Under the pieces are notes generated by a model. That model was not told where the DNA came from. It saw nothing but the letters and a program-made list of their open reading frames with translations, and made no database searches. A stretch of 64,000 nucleotides of DNA from Solidesulfovibrio sp. GTDB taxonomy: Bacteria > Desulfobacterota > Desulfovibrionia > Desulfovibrionales > Desulfovibrionaceae. The translations under genes were made by a program, and so were the position numbers. How positions within the stretch are numbered: position 1 is the first letter of the stretch; every line of letters starts with the position of its first letter. The stretch lies in contig NZ_JARKOZ010000046.1 of the NCBI RefSeq assembly GCF_029978005.1, forward strand, positions 62,001 through 126,000, read 5' to 3'. This document shows, piece by piece, positions 16,266 to 24,517 of the stretch.

Positions 16266-16766
16266 GCGATGGCGGCCGCCGGGACGAGCCCCGCTCCGGG
16301 GCGGCGCGCCGTCGATCCGCGCCGGGTGGGCGGAAGGCCTTGCCGGCGCGCGCCGTTGTCGGCAATCTGACGCCGCCGGGGGAGGAGCGTCCGGCCGCGC
16401 CCGGCCGGACGTCCCGGGAACGGCCCGGGGCATTTTTCGGTTTTGCGGCTCGGGACCCCTCAATTTTCCTGGGATTTCGCCGATAAGGCTTTGGCGGGGC
16501 GGGGAGGCCCCGCGACGGGCCCACGCGCCGCCGTCCGGGCGATCCGCCTTTGCGGCACGGACTTTGATAGGAGGCGCTGGACACTGTCCGCGTGCAAGAG
16601 GAAACCGCTTCCAGCGAGGACGACATGAACCGCCCGCACAACGCCCGTTCCCGCGCCGCCGTCCCGGCCTTGCGGGACCGCGGGGCGGGCATCGACCCCA
16701 CGGCGGGCCGCGGCCCCGAAGGCTTGCCCCGGGCCGCCGCCGTGCAGGCGAGGCGATAGGAGTGCC
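16266..16766 (+). other. 501-base stretch without a convincing gene; strong hairpin
   Basis: A perfect 10-bp stem with a four-base loop lies at 16388-16411 (arms CGTCCGGCCG and CGGCCGGACG), a plausible transcription stop after the radical SAM gene, though no T-run follows. A 44-codon frame, ATG 16625 to stop 16759 with GAGGA five bases upstream, has high GC3 but no recognisable features and is left unannotated as a gene. Confidence 0.5.
16388..16411 (+). terminator. GC-rich hairpin downstream of the radical SAM gene
   Basis: Perfect 10-bp inverted repeat with loop CGCC, about 120 bases after the stop codon at 16265. It would fold stably; the absence of a following T-tract makes it at most a pause or Rho-assisted end. 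Confidence 0.35.
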
Positions 16767-17738
16767 ATGGCCGTGCGCTGCTCCATCATCATCCGCTGCT
16801 ACAACGAGGCCAGGCATCTCGACCGGCTGCTCTACGGCATTTCCCAGCAGACCATGCGGGATTTCGAGGTGCTGGCCGTGGACTCGGGCTCCACGGACGG
16901 GACGCTCGGCATCCTCGAGCGCCACGGCGTGGCGATCCACTGCCTGGCTCCCCAGGACTTTTCCTTCGGCCGTTCGTGCAACATCGGAGCCGCGGCCGCG
17001 CGGGGCGACGCCCTGGTCTTCGTCAGCGCCCACGCCTATCCGGTCTACCGCAACTGGCTCGAATGCCTGCTTAAGCCCCTGGCCGATCCCGACACGGTCA
17101 TCGCCTACGGCAAGCAGCGGGGCAACGCCCGCAGCAGCTTCTCCGAGCGCCGGATATTCAAGGCCTGGTATCCCGACCGGGACCAGGCCGACCAGACCCA
17201 CCCCTTCTGCAACAACGCCAACAGCGCCCTGCGCCGCGAGGCCTGGCAGGCCCTGCGCTTCGACGAAAGCCTCACCGGCCTCGAAGATCTCGACTTCGCC
17301 AAGCGCGCCGTGGAGCGGGGGGGCAGGATCGCCTACGTCGCCGCGGCCGAGATCGTCCATGTCCACGAAGAGCGCTACGCCACGGTGCGCAACCGTTATC
17401 GCCGCGAGGCCATCGCCTACCGCCGCATCTACCCCCAGACGCGGCTGACCGCCTGGGACTTCTGCCGTCTCTACGTCGGCAACGTGGCCAGCGACTGCCG
17501 CAGCGCCCTGGCCGAGGGGAGCCTGCTGCGCCATGTCCCGGAGATCATGTCGTTTCGCCTCATGCAGTTCTGGGGCGCCTACCGGGGGATGGGCCAGACC
17601 GAGCCCGTATCCGATCTGCTCAAGCGCCGCTTTTATTATCCCGCCCCCCCCGAAGAGGGCCGGTCCCGCTCGGTCGGGGCGAAGCGGGAGGGATGCGTCG
17701 CCTATCCCGAGCATTTCAACGAGAAGACGGCGTCCTGA
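16767..17738 (+). CDS. Family-2 glycosyltransferase
   Basis: 323 residues. GT-A motifs: CSIIIRCYNEARHL, VLAVDSGSTDGT, then FVSAHAYPVY, the SAHAYP variant of the DxD site found in many rhamnosyl-type transferases, and LTGLEDLDFAKRAV for the acceptor/base region. It is cytoplasmic with no membrane segment. The ATG has AGGAG upstream. It probably adds one sugar to the island's glycan. Confidence 0.85.
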   Translation: MAVRCSIIIRCYNEARHLDRLLYGISQQTMRDFEVLAVDSGSTDGTLGILERHGVAIHCLAPQDFSFGRSCNIGAAAARGDALVFVSAHAYPVYRNWLECLLKPLADPDTVIAYGKQRGNARSSFSERRIFKAWYPDRDQADQTHPFCNNANSALRREAWQALRFDESLTGLEDLDFAKRAVERGGRIAYVAAAEIVHVHEERYATVRNRYRREAIAYRRIYPQTRLTAWDFCRLYVGNVASDCRSALAEGSLLRHVPEIMSFRLMQFWGAYRGMGQTEPVSDLLKRRFYYPAPPEEGRSRSVGAKREGCVAYPEHFNEKTAS

Positions 17739-17836
17739 CCCGGCCGGGCCATGGATCGCGCCAAACGCCGGCCCGGAAGCGGGCCGGGGTCGGGAATGCC
17801 TCGCGGCCCGTCCCGGCGGATGGAGGAGGATCGTCG

Positions 17837-18532
17837 ATGCCAAGCCCTTTTCCCGAAATCGTGGCCCTGGTGCCCATGCGCCACGACAGCGAACGGGTGC
17901 CCGGAAAAAACTACCGTGATTTCGGGGGAGCCCCCCTGTACCATCACATCGTGCGCGCACTTTTGGACTGCGGACGCGTCAGCCGCGTCGTCATCGACAC
18001 CGACAGCCCCTTCATCTTCGCGGACGCGGCCCGGCATTTCCCGGAGGTGACGCTGCTAAAGCGCCCGCGCGAGCTGCTCGGCGGCGAGGTGCCCATGAAC
18101 AGCATCCTGCTGCACGACGTCTCCCAGGTGGCCGGGCACTACTACCTCCAGACCCACAGCACCAATCCGCTGCTGCGGCCGCAAACCATCGCCAAGGCCG
18201 TGGACGCCTTCCTGGCCGCCCTGCCCGGGCACGATTCCCTCTTTTCCGTCACGGCAAGGCACGTCCGGCTGTGGGACGCCGCCGGCCGCCCGCTCAACCA
18301 CGATCCCGCGGTGCTTCTGCGCACCCAGGACCTCGAGCCGGTCTACGAGGAGAATTCGAACCTGTACCTCTTTTCCGCCGCCTCCCTGCGCCAGTGCGGG
18401 AACCGCATCGGCCGCCGGCCGATGCTCTTCGAAATTCCCGCCTGGGAAGCCATGGACATCGATGAGGAATTCGATTTCCGCCTGGCCGAGTCGGTCTATC
18501 GCGCAACCCAAGCCGAAGGTGCTCGCTCATGA
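17837..18532 (+). CDS. Acylneuraminate (CMP-nonulosonate) cytidylyltransferase
   Basis: 231 residues, the usual NeuA/PtmB length. The ATG at 17837 follows GGAGGA. Catalytic loop ALVPMRHDSERVPGKNYRDF at residues 10-29, VVIDTDSPFIFAD, LQTHSTNPLLRPQTI and the terminal MDIDEEFDFRLAE motif are all intact. It activates a nonulosonic-type sugar acid with CMP. It overlaps the following dehydrogenase gene (ATGA), and an SDR follows, so the three probably act on the same activated acid. The combination recalls the ptmA-ptmB legionaminate genes of Campylobacter, without NeuB (family knowledge). Confidence 0.88.
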   Translation: MPSPFPEIVALVPMRHDSERVPGKNYRDFGGAPLYHHIVRALLDCGRVSRVVIDTDSPFIFADAARHFPEVTLLKRPRELLGGEVPMNSILLHDVSQVAGHYYLQTHSTNPLLRPQTIAKAVDAFLAALPGHDSLFSVTARHVRLWDAAGRPLNHDPAVLLRTQDLEPVYEENSNLYLFSAASLRQCGNRIGRRPMLFEIPAWEAMDIDEEFDFRLAESVYRATQAEGARS

Positions 18533-19470
18533 AATGGAAAGTGCTTGTGACCGCCCCCTATCTGCAGCCCGTTCTCGACCGCTTCCGCGGCGAACTCGAA
18601 GCCCGGGGCGTCGCCCTGGTCGTGCCCCCGGTGTCCGAACGCCTCGAGGAGGAGGAACTGCTGCCCCTGATGGCGGAGATCGACGGCGTGATGTGCGGCG
18701 ACGACCGCTTCACCCGCCGGGTCATCGAGGCCTCGCCCCGGCTCAAGGTCCTGTCCAAATGGGGGACCGGCGTGGATTCCCTGGACGCCGCGGCCTGCCG
18801 CGAACGGGGTGTGGCCATCCGCCGCACGCCCGACGCCTTCAGCGTGCCCGTGGCGGAAACCGTGCTCGGCTTCGTCCTCGCCTTCACCAGGCAGATCGTC
18901 GCCGGCAACGCGGACATGCACAGGGGCCGCTGGCAGAAGCTGCCGGGCCGGGTCCTGGCCGAGTGCACCCTGGGCGTCATCGGCGTGGGCGACACGGGCA
19001 AGGCCGTCACGCGCGCCGTGCGGCCCCTGGGCATGCGGGTCCTCGGCCACGACATCAGGGAGATTCCCGCCGCCTTCGTGGAAGAGACCGGCCTTTGCCC
19101 CACCGGCCTCGACGTCCTGCTCGAACAGGCGGATTTCGTGTCCCTGCACACGGACCTCAACCCCACGAGCTTCCATCTCATGAACGACGCCCGGTTCGAG
19201 CGCATGCGCCCGGGCGCGGTGCTCATCAACACCAGCCGCGGGCCGGTGGTGGACGAGCAGGCCCTGGTCCGGGCCCTGGCCTCGGGCAGGATCGCCGGGG
19301 CGGCCCTGGACGTGTTCGAGCAGGAGCCGCTGCCCGCGGACAGCCCGCTGCTGGCTATGGACAACGTGCTCATGTCGCCGCACAACGCCAATTCCAGCAG
19401 CCTGTATTGGGAAAAGATCCACCGTCGCACCATCGACAGCCTGCTTGGCGTGCTGGAGGGCGGGAAGTGA
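18529..19470 (+). CDS. D-isomer-specific 2-hydroxyacid dehydrogenase (phosphoglycerate-dehydrogenase-like)
   Basis: 313 residues. NAD-binding motif GVIGVGDTGKAVTRAV near residue 147, catalytic-domain NTSRGPVVDEQALVRAL near 242, and the late PHNA histidine region near 284. SerA-like length without the C-terminal ACT domain, so it is not a serine-feedback enzyme. It reduces or oxidises an alpha-hydroxy/keto acid with NAD(H). Sandwiched between a CMP-sugar-acid synthetase (ATGA overlap) and an SDR (GTGA overlap), it most likely works on a keto-acid sugar or its three-carbon precursor (inference). Confidence 0.85.
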   Translation: MKWKVLVTAPYLQPVLDRFRGELEARGVALVVPPVSERLEEEELLPLMAEIDGVMCGDDRFTRRVIEASPRLKVLSKWGTGVDSLDAAACRERGVAIRRTPDAFSVPVAETVLGFVLAFTRQIVAGNADMHRGRWQKLPGRVLAECTLGVIGVGDTGKAVTRAVRPLGMRVLGHDIREIPAAFVEETGLCPTGLDVLLEQADFVSLHTDLNPTSFHLMNDARFERMRPGAVLINTSRGPVVDEQALVRALASGRIAGAALDVFEQEPLPADSPLLAMDNVLMSPHNANSSSLYWEKIHRRTIDSLLGVLEGGK

Positions 19471-20210
19471 AGGGCGCGGCCCTGGTGACCGGCGCGGCCG
19501 GGGGGATCGGCCTGGCCTGCGCCGAGGCCCTGGCCCGGGAGGGGCTGCGGGTCTACGGCCTGGACATGGTCCCCCCCGCCGGCCAAGCCGCCTTCGCGGG
19601 CTTCGGGACGTGCGACCTGGCCCAGGAGGGCGCGGGGGTCCGGGCCGCCGCGCAACTCCTGGCCGGGGAGGATGCCGGCCTGGTCTGCCTGGTCAACAAC
19701 GCGGCCCTGCAGGTCGCCAAGCCCCTGGAGCGGACCTCGCCGGCGGAATTTCAGGCCGTGCTGGCCACCAACCTTCTCGCCCCCTTCCAGTTGAGCGTCG
19801 CCCTGCTCGACGCCCTGGGCCTGGCCGGCGGGGCCATCGTCAACATCGCCTCGGTCCACGCCCAGGCCACTTCCCGCGAGATCGGGGCCTACGCCGCCAG
19901 CAAGGCCGCGTTGCTCGGCCTCACGCGCACCATGGCCCTGGAGTTCGCGGCCAGGGGCATACGGGCCAATGCCGTGCTGCCCGGGGCCGTGGACACGCCG
20001 ATGCTGCGAAGGGGCCTCGAGCGCGACCTGCACGGGGCGGCCGACCCCCTGGCCGAGTTGGCCCGGCGCCACCCCCTGGGGCGCGTCGGCAGGCCCGAGG
20101 AGATCGCCCAGGCCGTGGTCTTCCTGGCCGATCCGGCGAAGTCCTCCTTCATGACCGGCCAGGGGCTCGTCGTGGACGGGGGCTGTTTGTGCAAGCTGGC
20201 CACCGAGTGA
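19467..20210 (+). CDS. Short-chain dehydrogenase/reductase
   Basis: 247 residues from a GTG that overlaps the previous stop (GTGA). TGAAGGIGLA cofactor loop at residues 8-17, NNAAL, IASVHA with the catalytic serine, YAASKAA (Tyr/Lys), and the C-terminal GQGLVVDGGC are standard for classical SDRs. In the legionaminate pathway an SDR (PtmA) precedes the CMP-transferase (PtmB), so this could be a PtmA-like sugar oxidoreductase; sequence alone does not settle the substrate. Confidence 0.85.
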   Translation: MKGAALVTGAAGGIGLACAEALAREGLRVYGLDMVPPAGQAAFAGFGTCDLAQEGAGVRAAAQLLAGEDAGLVCLVNNAALQVAKPLERTSPAEFQAVLATNLLAPFQLSVALLDALGLAGGAIVNIASVHAQATSREIGAYAASKAALLGLTRTMALEFAARGIRANAVLPGAVDTPMLRRGLERDLHGAADPLAELARRHPLGRVGRPEEIAQAVVFLADPAKSSFMTGQGLVVDGGCLCKLATE

Positions 20211-20220
20211 GGGCCGCGCC

Positions 20221-21288
20221 GTGCCCTGCGCCGATCGCATTTCCGTCGTCATCGCGGCCTACAACTACGGGCGCTTCCTTCCGGACGCCATCCGCAGCGC
20301 CCTGGAGCAGCGGGACGTGTCCTGCGAGGTCGTGGTGGTGGACGACGGCTCCACCGACGACACGGCCGACGTCCTGAGGCGGCACGGCCGCGACGTCGTC
20401 GTCGTCAGCCAGGAGAACAAGGGGCTCAGCGCGGCGCGAAACGCCGGGCTGGCCAGGGCGCGGGGCCGCTACGTCGTCTTTCTCGACGCCGACGACCTGC
20501 TGCTGCCGGGCGTGCTCGCGTCGCAGCTGCGGGCGCTGCGGGAGGACGGGCGAAAGGCCATGGCCGTTTGCCGCAGCCATTTCTTCGAAACCCTCGACGC
20601 CCGGGGACAGCCGCGGCCGACCGGGGAATGGCGGCTTTTCCGGGAAGCCCTGGACGCCCACCTGTGCCACTTCAACATCGCGCCGCCCCATGCGTTCATG
20701 GTCAGGCGCGAGGCCGTGGAGGGCTGCGGCGGCTTCGACGCCGGCCTGGCCGCCTGCGAGGATCACGACCTGTGGCTGCGGCTCGCCGTGGCCGGCGAAG
20801 CGCCGGTCTGCAATCCCGACGGCCGGGTCGCCTACCGCCGCCACCCCGGCAGCATGTCGCGAAATCTCGACCGGCAGCACGCCCACGACGCCATCCTGCA
20901 CCACCGCGTGGCCGAGGCCCTGCGGCGCACGGATTTTCCGGCCGCCCGCCGCCCGGAAGGCCTCCTCGGCTGCCTGGCCGGATGCCTGCTGACCCGAAGC
21001 CGCCTCGCGGCGCGCCAGCCCGGGCCGGCCGAAGGCCTCGGCGGCCCCATCCGGGACATGCTGGACCGCCTGGCCGGGGAGCGGGCCGCCGCCAGGGAGG
21101 CGTCGGACACCGCCGCGTATTTCCTTTCGCGCATCGAGGCGACGTTGCGCCTGGACCCGGAGGCCGGCGACGCGGTCCGCGCCCCGTTGCGGCGGGCGTT
21201 TCCGGAGCCCATGCCGGCCCTGGCCGCGCTGTCCGAGCCGCAGCTGCGGGACGCGTCGCAGCGGCTGACGGCGCGGCTGGTCTTTTGA
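20221..21288 (+). CDS. Family-2 glycosyltransferase
   Basis: 355 residues, GTG start ten bases after the SDR stop. RISVVIAAYNYGRFL, VVVVDDGSTDDT, YVVFLDADDLLLPG (DAD metal site) and CEDHDLWLRL show an intact GT-A catalytic domain in the first 220 residues. The 135-residue C-terminal tail is helical with no recognised domain. Donor and acceptor unknown. Confidence 0.85.
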   Translation: MPCADRISVVIAAYNYGRFLPDAIRSALEQRDVSCEVVVVDDGSTDDTADVLRRHGRDVVVVSQENKGLSAARNAGLARARGRYVVFLDADDLLLPGVLASQLRALREDGRKAMAVCRSHFFETLDARGQPRPTGEWRLFREALDAHLCHFNIAPPHAFMVRREAVEGCGGFDAGLAACEDHDLWLRLAVAGEAPVCNPDGRVAYRRHPGSMSRNLDRQHAHDAILHHRVAEALRRTDFPAARRPEGLLGCLAGCLLTRSRLAARQPGPAEGLGGPIRDMLDRLAGERAAAREASDTAAYFLSRIEATLRLDPEAGDAVRAPLRRAFPEPMPALAALSEPQLRDASQRLTARLVF

Positions 21289-21326
21289 GGCGACGCCGGG
21301 GCGACACAACCAGTCAGGAGTCAGCC

Positions 21327-22151
21327 ATGGAACTCGTCAGCATCATCGTGCCCACCTACAATCAGGCGAAATACCTCCCCATCTGCCTCGACGCCATCTG
21401 GTTCCAGGAATACGGCGACCTGGAGATCATCGTGGTCGACGACGGCTCCCGCGACGACACGCGCGAGGTCCTCGAAGCGTACCGACAGGGCGTCGAAAAC
21501 GACATGACCTCCTTCGCCTCGCGCTACGACGAAGCGGCGGATGTCGTGGAAAGGACCCGCACCCGGCGCTACGAGACGCGGGGAAGGACGCTCACGGTCA
21601 TCCGCCACGAGACGAACAAGGGGCTGTCCGAGGCGCTCAACACCGGGGTGCGCGCCGCGACGGGCCGGCTTTGCACCTTCATCGCCTCGGACGACGTCCT
21701 TTTGCCGGGCATGGTCCGGGAGCTCAGCCAGGCGATGCGCGACGCCGACGCCGACTTCGCCTACGGCGACCAGCAGGTGATCGACGACGACGGCCGCATC
21801 CTGCGGCGGTTCGTCCTGCCGGACTACTCGTTCGCAGCCTGTTTCTGCGACTGGTATTTTTGCGGCGTGGCCAAGCTGTACAAAAGGGAACTGCACGACG
21901 CTTTCGGTTATTACGATCCCGCCTACACGGTCCAGGACCACGACATGTATCTCCGCTTCGCCATGGGCGGAGCCAGGTTCGTCCACGTGCCCCGGGTGCT
22001 GGTCAGCGTGCGCACCCACGACAAGGACAGGCTGGTCCACAACCACAGCCCGGAAGGCATGAGCAGGCTCTATCGGGAGTCCTCCCGGCTGGTGGTCAAG
22101 GCGAGGGAACATCTCGCCGGGCCCGGGGCGAACCCTCGGGCCGGCGGTTGA
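21327..22151 (+). CDS. Family-2 glycosyltransferase
   Basis: 274 residues, ATG with CAGGAG nearby. SIIVPTYNQAKYL, IIVVDDGSRDDT, CTFIASDDVLLPG (SDD in place of DxD) and VQDHDMYLRFA are in normal order. The insert between strands 2 and 3 (residues 50-85) is longer than usual. Last gene of the plus-strand island; the convergent sulfur operon begins 92 bases on. Confidence 0.85.
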   Translation: MELVSIIVPTYNQAKYLPICLDAIWFQEYGDLEIIVVDDGSRDDTREVLEAYRQGVENDMTSFASRYDEAADVVERTRTRRYETRGRTLTVIRHETNKGLSEALNTGVRAATGRLCTFIASDDVLLPGMVRELSQAMRDADADFAYGDQQVIDDDGRILRRFVLPDYSFAACFCDWYFCGVAKLYKRELHDAFGYYDPAYTVQDHDMYLRFAMGGARFVHVPRVLVSVRTHDKDRLVHNHSPEGMSRLYRESSRLVVKAREHLAGPGANPRAGG

Positions 22152-22170
22152 CCGGGGCCGGCGGCCCCGT
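22152..22170. terminator. Hairpin between convergent genes
   Basis: CGGGGCC at 22153-22159, loop GGC, GGCCCCG at 22163-22169 immediately after the stop of the last glycosyltransferase. A seven-bp GC stem without a T-run, located between convergent transcripts, so it may help end both. Confidence 0.35.
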
Positions 22171-22242
22171 CCCGCGCCGCGCTCCTTTCCGGCGACGGCC
22201 CAGGCCGGCAAGGACGCATGCGTCTGCGGCCGTCTCCCCGCG

Positions 22243-23493
22243 TCACCGATCGGTCAAGGCCTCGGCCAGCAGCGAGGACAGGAACTTGACGTCCTTGCCC
22301 AGGCCGTAGTGCGTATTGATGTTGTCCAGTTGCGTGTGGCAGTTCTCGCAGGCCGTGACCACGACGTCCGCGCCGCTCTCGCGCATCTGGTCGGCCTTGA
22401 CCCGGGACGAGCGCATGCGGAAATCGAGGGTCTCCTCGCCCATGGCCACGAGCCCCCCTCCGCCGCCGCAGCACCAGTTGTACCTGGGGTCCGGCGACAT
22501 CTCCCGGAAGTCCTCCACGATGCTGCCGAGGATCAGGCGCGGCTCGTCGTAGACGCCGCCGTTGCGGGCGATCTGGCAGGGATCGTGGTAGGTGAAGGAG
22601 CCCGGGAGTTTTTTGACCCGGATGCGTCCTTCCCGCAGGTAGCGGGCGTGGACCTCGGTCAGGCTGACCACCCGGAAGGGTTGCCCGCCCGAAAGCTGCT
22701 TGGCCACGCGCACGGCCGTGCCGCATTCGCAGATGCAGACCTCCTTGACGCCGAGCCGCCTGGCCTCGTGGACGATGCGGTCCAGGATGCGCCTGGTCTT
22801 GGCCGGGTCGCCCACGAACGCACCGAAGTTGACGGCCTCGAAAAAGCTCAGGCTCCAGTTCTCGCCGGCGGCGTTGAACACGGCCGCGGCCGGGATGATG
22901 GAATGGGCTCCGGCCAGGGCCACGTAGAGCATGTCCGCGCCTTCCACTTCCGTGGGGATGGGCGTCGCGCCGGCTTGGACCCGCCAGCGCTCCACCACCT
23001 TGGCTTCCAGGCGCTTGACGCCTTCCAGGAATCCCGCCTTGAGGGCGTCGATGTTCTCGCCCTTGGCGATGGACACGTCGGCCAGCATGGCCAGTATCTC
23101 CGGCTCGGCCTGGGCCCCGACGAGCAGGAGCTTGGCGATGGACAGGATCTGCTGGGTGTCGACGCCGAAGGGACAGCAGACCATGCAGCGCCGGCAGCCG
23201 GTGCAGGAATAGGCCGCCTCGCGCAGTTCCTCCAGGGCGGCGTCGGTGAGGGGCTTGGCCTCGCCGAGCGCGGGCAGCAGGCGGCCCTGGGCGGTGAAAT
23301 GGCGTTTGTAGACGCGCCGCACCACCTCGGCCCGGTAGGCCGGGGCGTAGCGGGGCTGGGACAGGGAGGCGTAGGCGTGGCAGGCCGGGGTGCACAGGCC
23401 GCACCGGGAGCAGGTCTCGAGGTTCAGGACCATCTCCCGCGTGAGCTTGGAGCCGAAAAGACGCAGCAGTTCGTCGCGGACCGAGGCTTCCAT
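22243..23493 (-). CDS. DsrK/HdrD-like iron-sulfur (CCG-domain) protein
   Basis: 416 residues. Two [4Fe-4S] ferredoxin motifs: CSRCGLCTPAC at residues 28-38 and CTGCRRCMVCCPF near 95. Two CCG-type cysteine blocks follow, one degenerate around CICECGTA and one complete with WCCGGGGGL and TACENCHTQL, as in the catalytic subunit of heterodisulfide reductase HdrD and in DsrK. It likely exchanges electrons between a quinone-reactive cytochrome b and a cytoplasmic thiol/disulfide or persulfide partner. It starts two bases after the cytochrome b gene and shares an operon with TusA and a DsrE-like protein, which suggests a sulfur-carrier substrate (inference). Confidence 0.88.
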   Translation of the reverse strand: MEASVRDELLRLFGSKLTREMVLNLETCSRCGLCTPACHAYASLSQPRYAPAYRAEVVRRVYKRHFTAQGRLLPALGEAKPLTDAALEELREAAYSCTGCRRCMVCCPFGVDTQQILSIAKLLLVGAQAEPEILAMLADVSIAKGENIDALKAGFLEGVKRLEAKVVERWRVQAGATPIPTEVEGADMLYVALAGAHSIIPAAAVFNAAGENWSLSFFEAVNFGAFVGDPAKTRRILDRIVHEARRLGVKEVCICECGTAVRVAKQLSGGQPFRVVSLTEVHARYLREGRIRVKKLPGSFTYHDPCQIARNGGVYDEPRLILGSIVEDFREMSPDPRYNWCCGGGGGLVAMGEETLDFRMRSSRVKADQMRESGADVVVTACENCHTQLDNINTHYGLGKDVKFLSSLLAEALTDR

Positions 23494-23495
23494 GG

Positions 23496-24203
23496 CTAGC
23501 CCCTCCTTATCCGGTTGAGGGCGAAGGTGAAGATGGCGTGCATGAGCTTGGTGAAGGGAAAGGCCATGAGCAGCAGGTCGGCGCACAAGACGTGGGCGAC
23601 CAGCATGAAGGTATGCCCGGTCCCGTCCACGGAGGCGATGGAGGGCCGCAGCGTGACCAGGCTCCAGAGGTAGGCCCGGTAGTCGTTCACGGACATGGTG
23701 GAGTAGTCGTACCAGTTCCTGGCCCAGTCCATCTGGGAGCCGAACAGCACGGTGAGGAAAAAAAGGGCCAGGAGCAGGTAGTCCTCGGGCACGGACAGGT
23801 CCTTGGTGGGGGAAACCAGGCGCCTTGAGAAGAAATAGAGCAGGCAAAGGAGCATGGCGAGCCCCACCGCGCCCTTGCCGAGGAAGATGGCGTGGGGGAC
23901 GGCCTGGAGCGGCGGGATGTCGGCCACCAGTTCGAGATGGCCGAGAACGAGGGCGAGAAGGCCCAGGTGGAAAAGGGCCAGGGCGACCCAGAGCACGGGG
24001 TTGTGGCGCAGCACCGTGGGCAGGAGCAAGGCGTCGGCCAGGGCGTAGGCCCAGCCGGGCTTTTGCGTCGGGTACACGGCCAGGGGCAGGCCCAGCCGGG
24101 GCCGGCGCAGCAGCCCGGCCAGCCGCCAGAGCGTGCCTGCCGCGAACACGCCGACGGCCAGGTAGGTCATGGGCACGAGGACGATATAGGTCAGCGTCGC
24201 CAT
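23496..24203 (-). CDS. NarI/DsrM-like membrane cytochrome b subunit
   Basis: 235 residues with five to six hydrophobic spans (starting LTYIVLVPMTYLAVGVFAAG and ending LVAHVLCADLLLMAFPFTKLMH). Histidines in the spans (HLGLLALVLGHLEL, GHTFMLVAHV, KLMHAIF) fit b-heme ligation as in the gamma subunit of respiratory nitrate reductase and DsrM. It should oxidise or reduce quinol in the cytoplasmic membrane and pair with the adjacent DsrK/HdrD-like protein. No nitrate reductase genes are near, so a nitrate role is unlikely. Confidence 0.85.
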   Translation of the reverse strand: MATLTYIVLVPMTYLAVGVFAAGTLWRLAGLLRRPRLGLPLAVYPTQKPGWAYALADALLLPTVLRHNPVLWVALALFHLGLLALVLGHLELVADIPPLQAVPHAIFLGKGAVGLAMLLCLLYFFSRRLVSPTKDLSVPEDYLLLALFFLTVLFGSQMDWARNWYDYSTMSVNDYRAYLWSLVTLRPSIASVDGTGHTFMLVAHVLCADLLLMAFPFTKLMHAIFTFALNRIRRG

Positions 24204-24254
24204 GGCGTCGGTTCTCTCCCTGGGGGGCCGGGGCAGGCCCGGCCCCCGGTGGCG

Positions 24255-24494
24255 TTACTTCAGGCGTTTGATGAAGAAGCTGACTTCGCCGCCGGCTTCC
24301 TCGGTTTCGAGGATCTGATGCCCGCTGGTCTTGGCCCAGGCCGGGAAATCGGTCAGGGCCCCGGGATCGGTGGTGACGGCCTTGACGACCTGGCCCACGG
24401 CGACCTCCTTGATGCCCTTGCTGATCTTGACCACGGGCATGGGGCAGGGGAGGTTTCGCAGGTCGATCTCCTTGGCGAATTCCATGGCGCTCAT
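24255..24494 (-). CDS. TusA-family sulfur carrier protein
   Basis: 79 residues, the standard TusA size. The CPxP signature is present as LRNLPCPMPVVKISKGI, with the sulfur-accepting cysteine at residue 17. The rest of the two-layer fold (VKAVTTDPGALTDFPAWAKTSGHQIL) is intact. TusA proteins carry persulfide sulfur between donors such as DsrE and acceptors. Here it sits between a DsrE-like gene and a cytochrome b/DsrK-like pair, so the sulfur it carries may be oxidised or reduced by that membrane complex (inference). Confidence 0.92.
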   Translation of the reverse strand: MSAMEFAKEIDLRNLPCPMPVVKISKGIKEVAVGQVVKAVTTDPGALTDFPAWAKTSGHQILETEEAGGEVSFFIKRLK

Positions 24495-24517
24495 ACGGTT
24501 CTCCTTGAGGTTGATCG

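Noticed and set aside
16592-16759. Small frame of 44-55 codons before the glycosyltransferase at 16767
   Set aside because: A plausible GAGGA site precedes ATG 16625, but the product is only an Arg/Ala/Pro-rich stretch with no recognisable feature in a GC-rich spacer.
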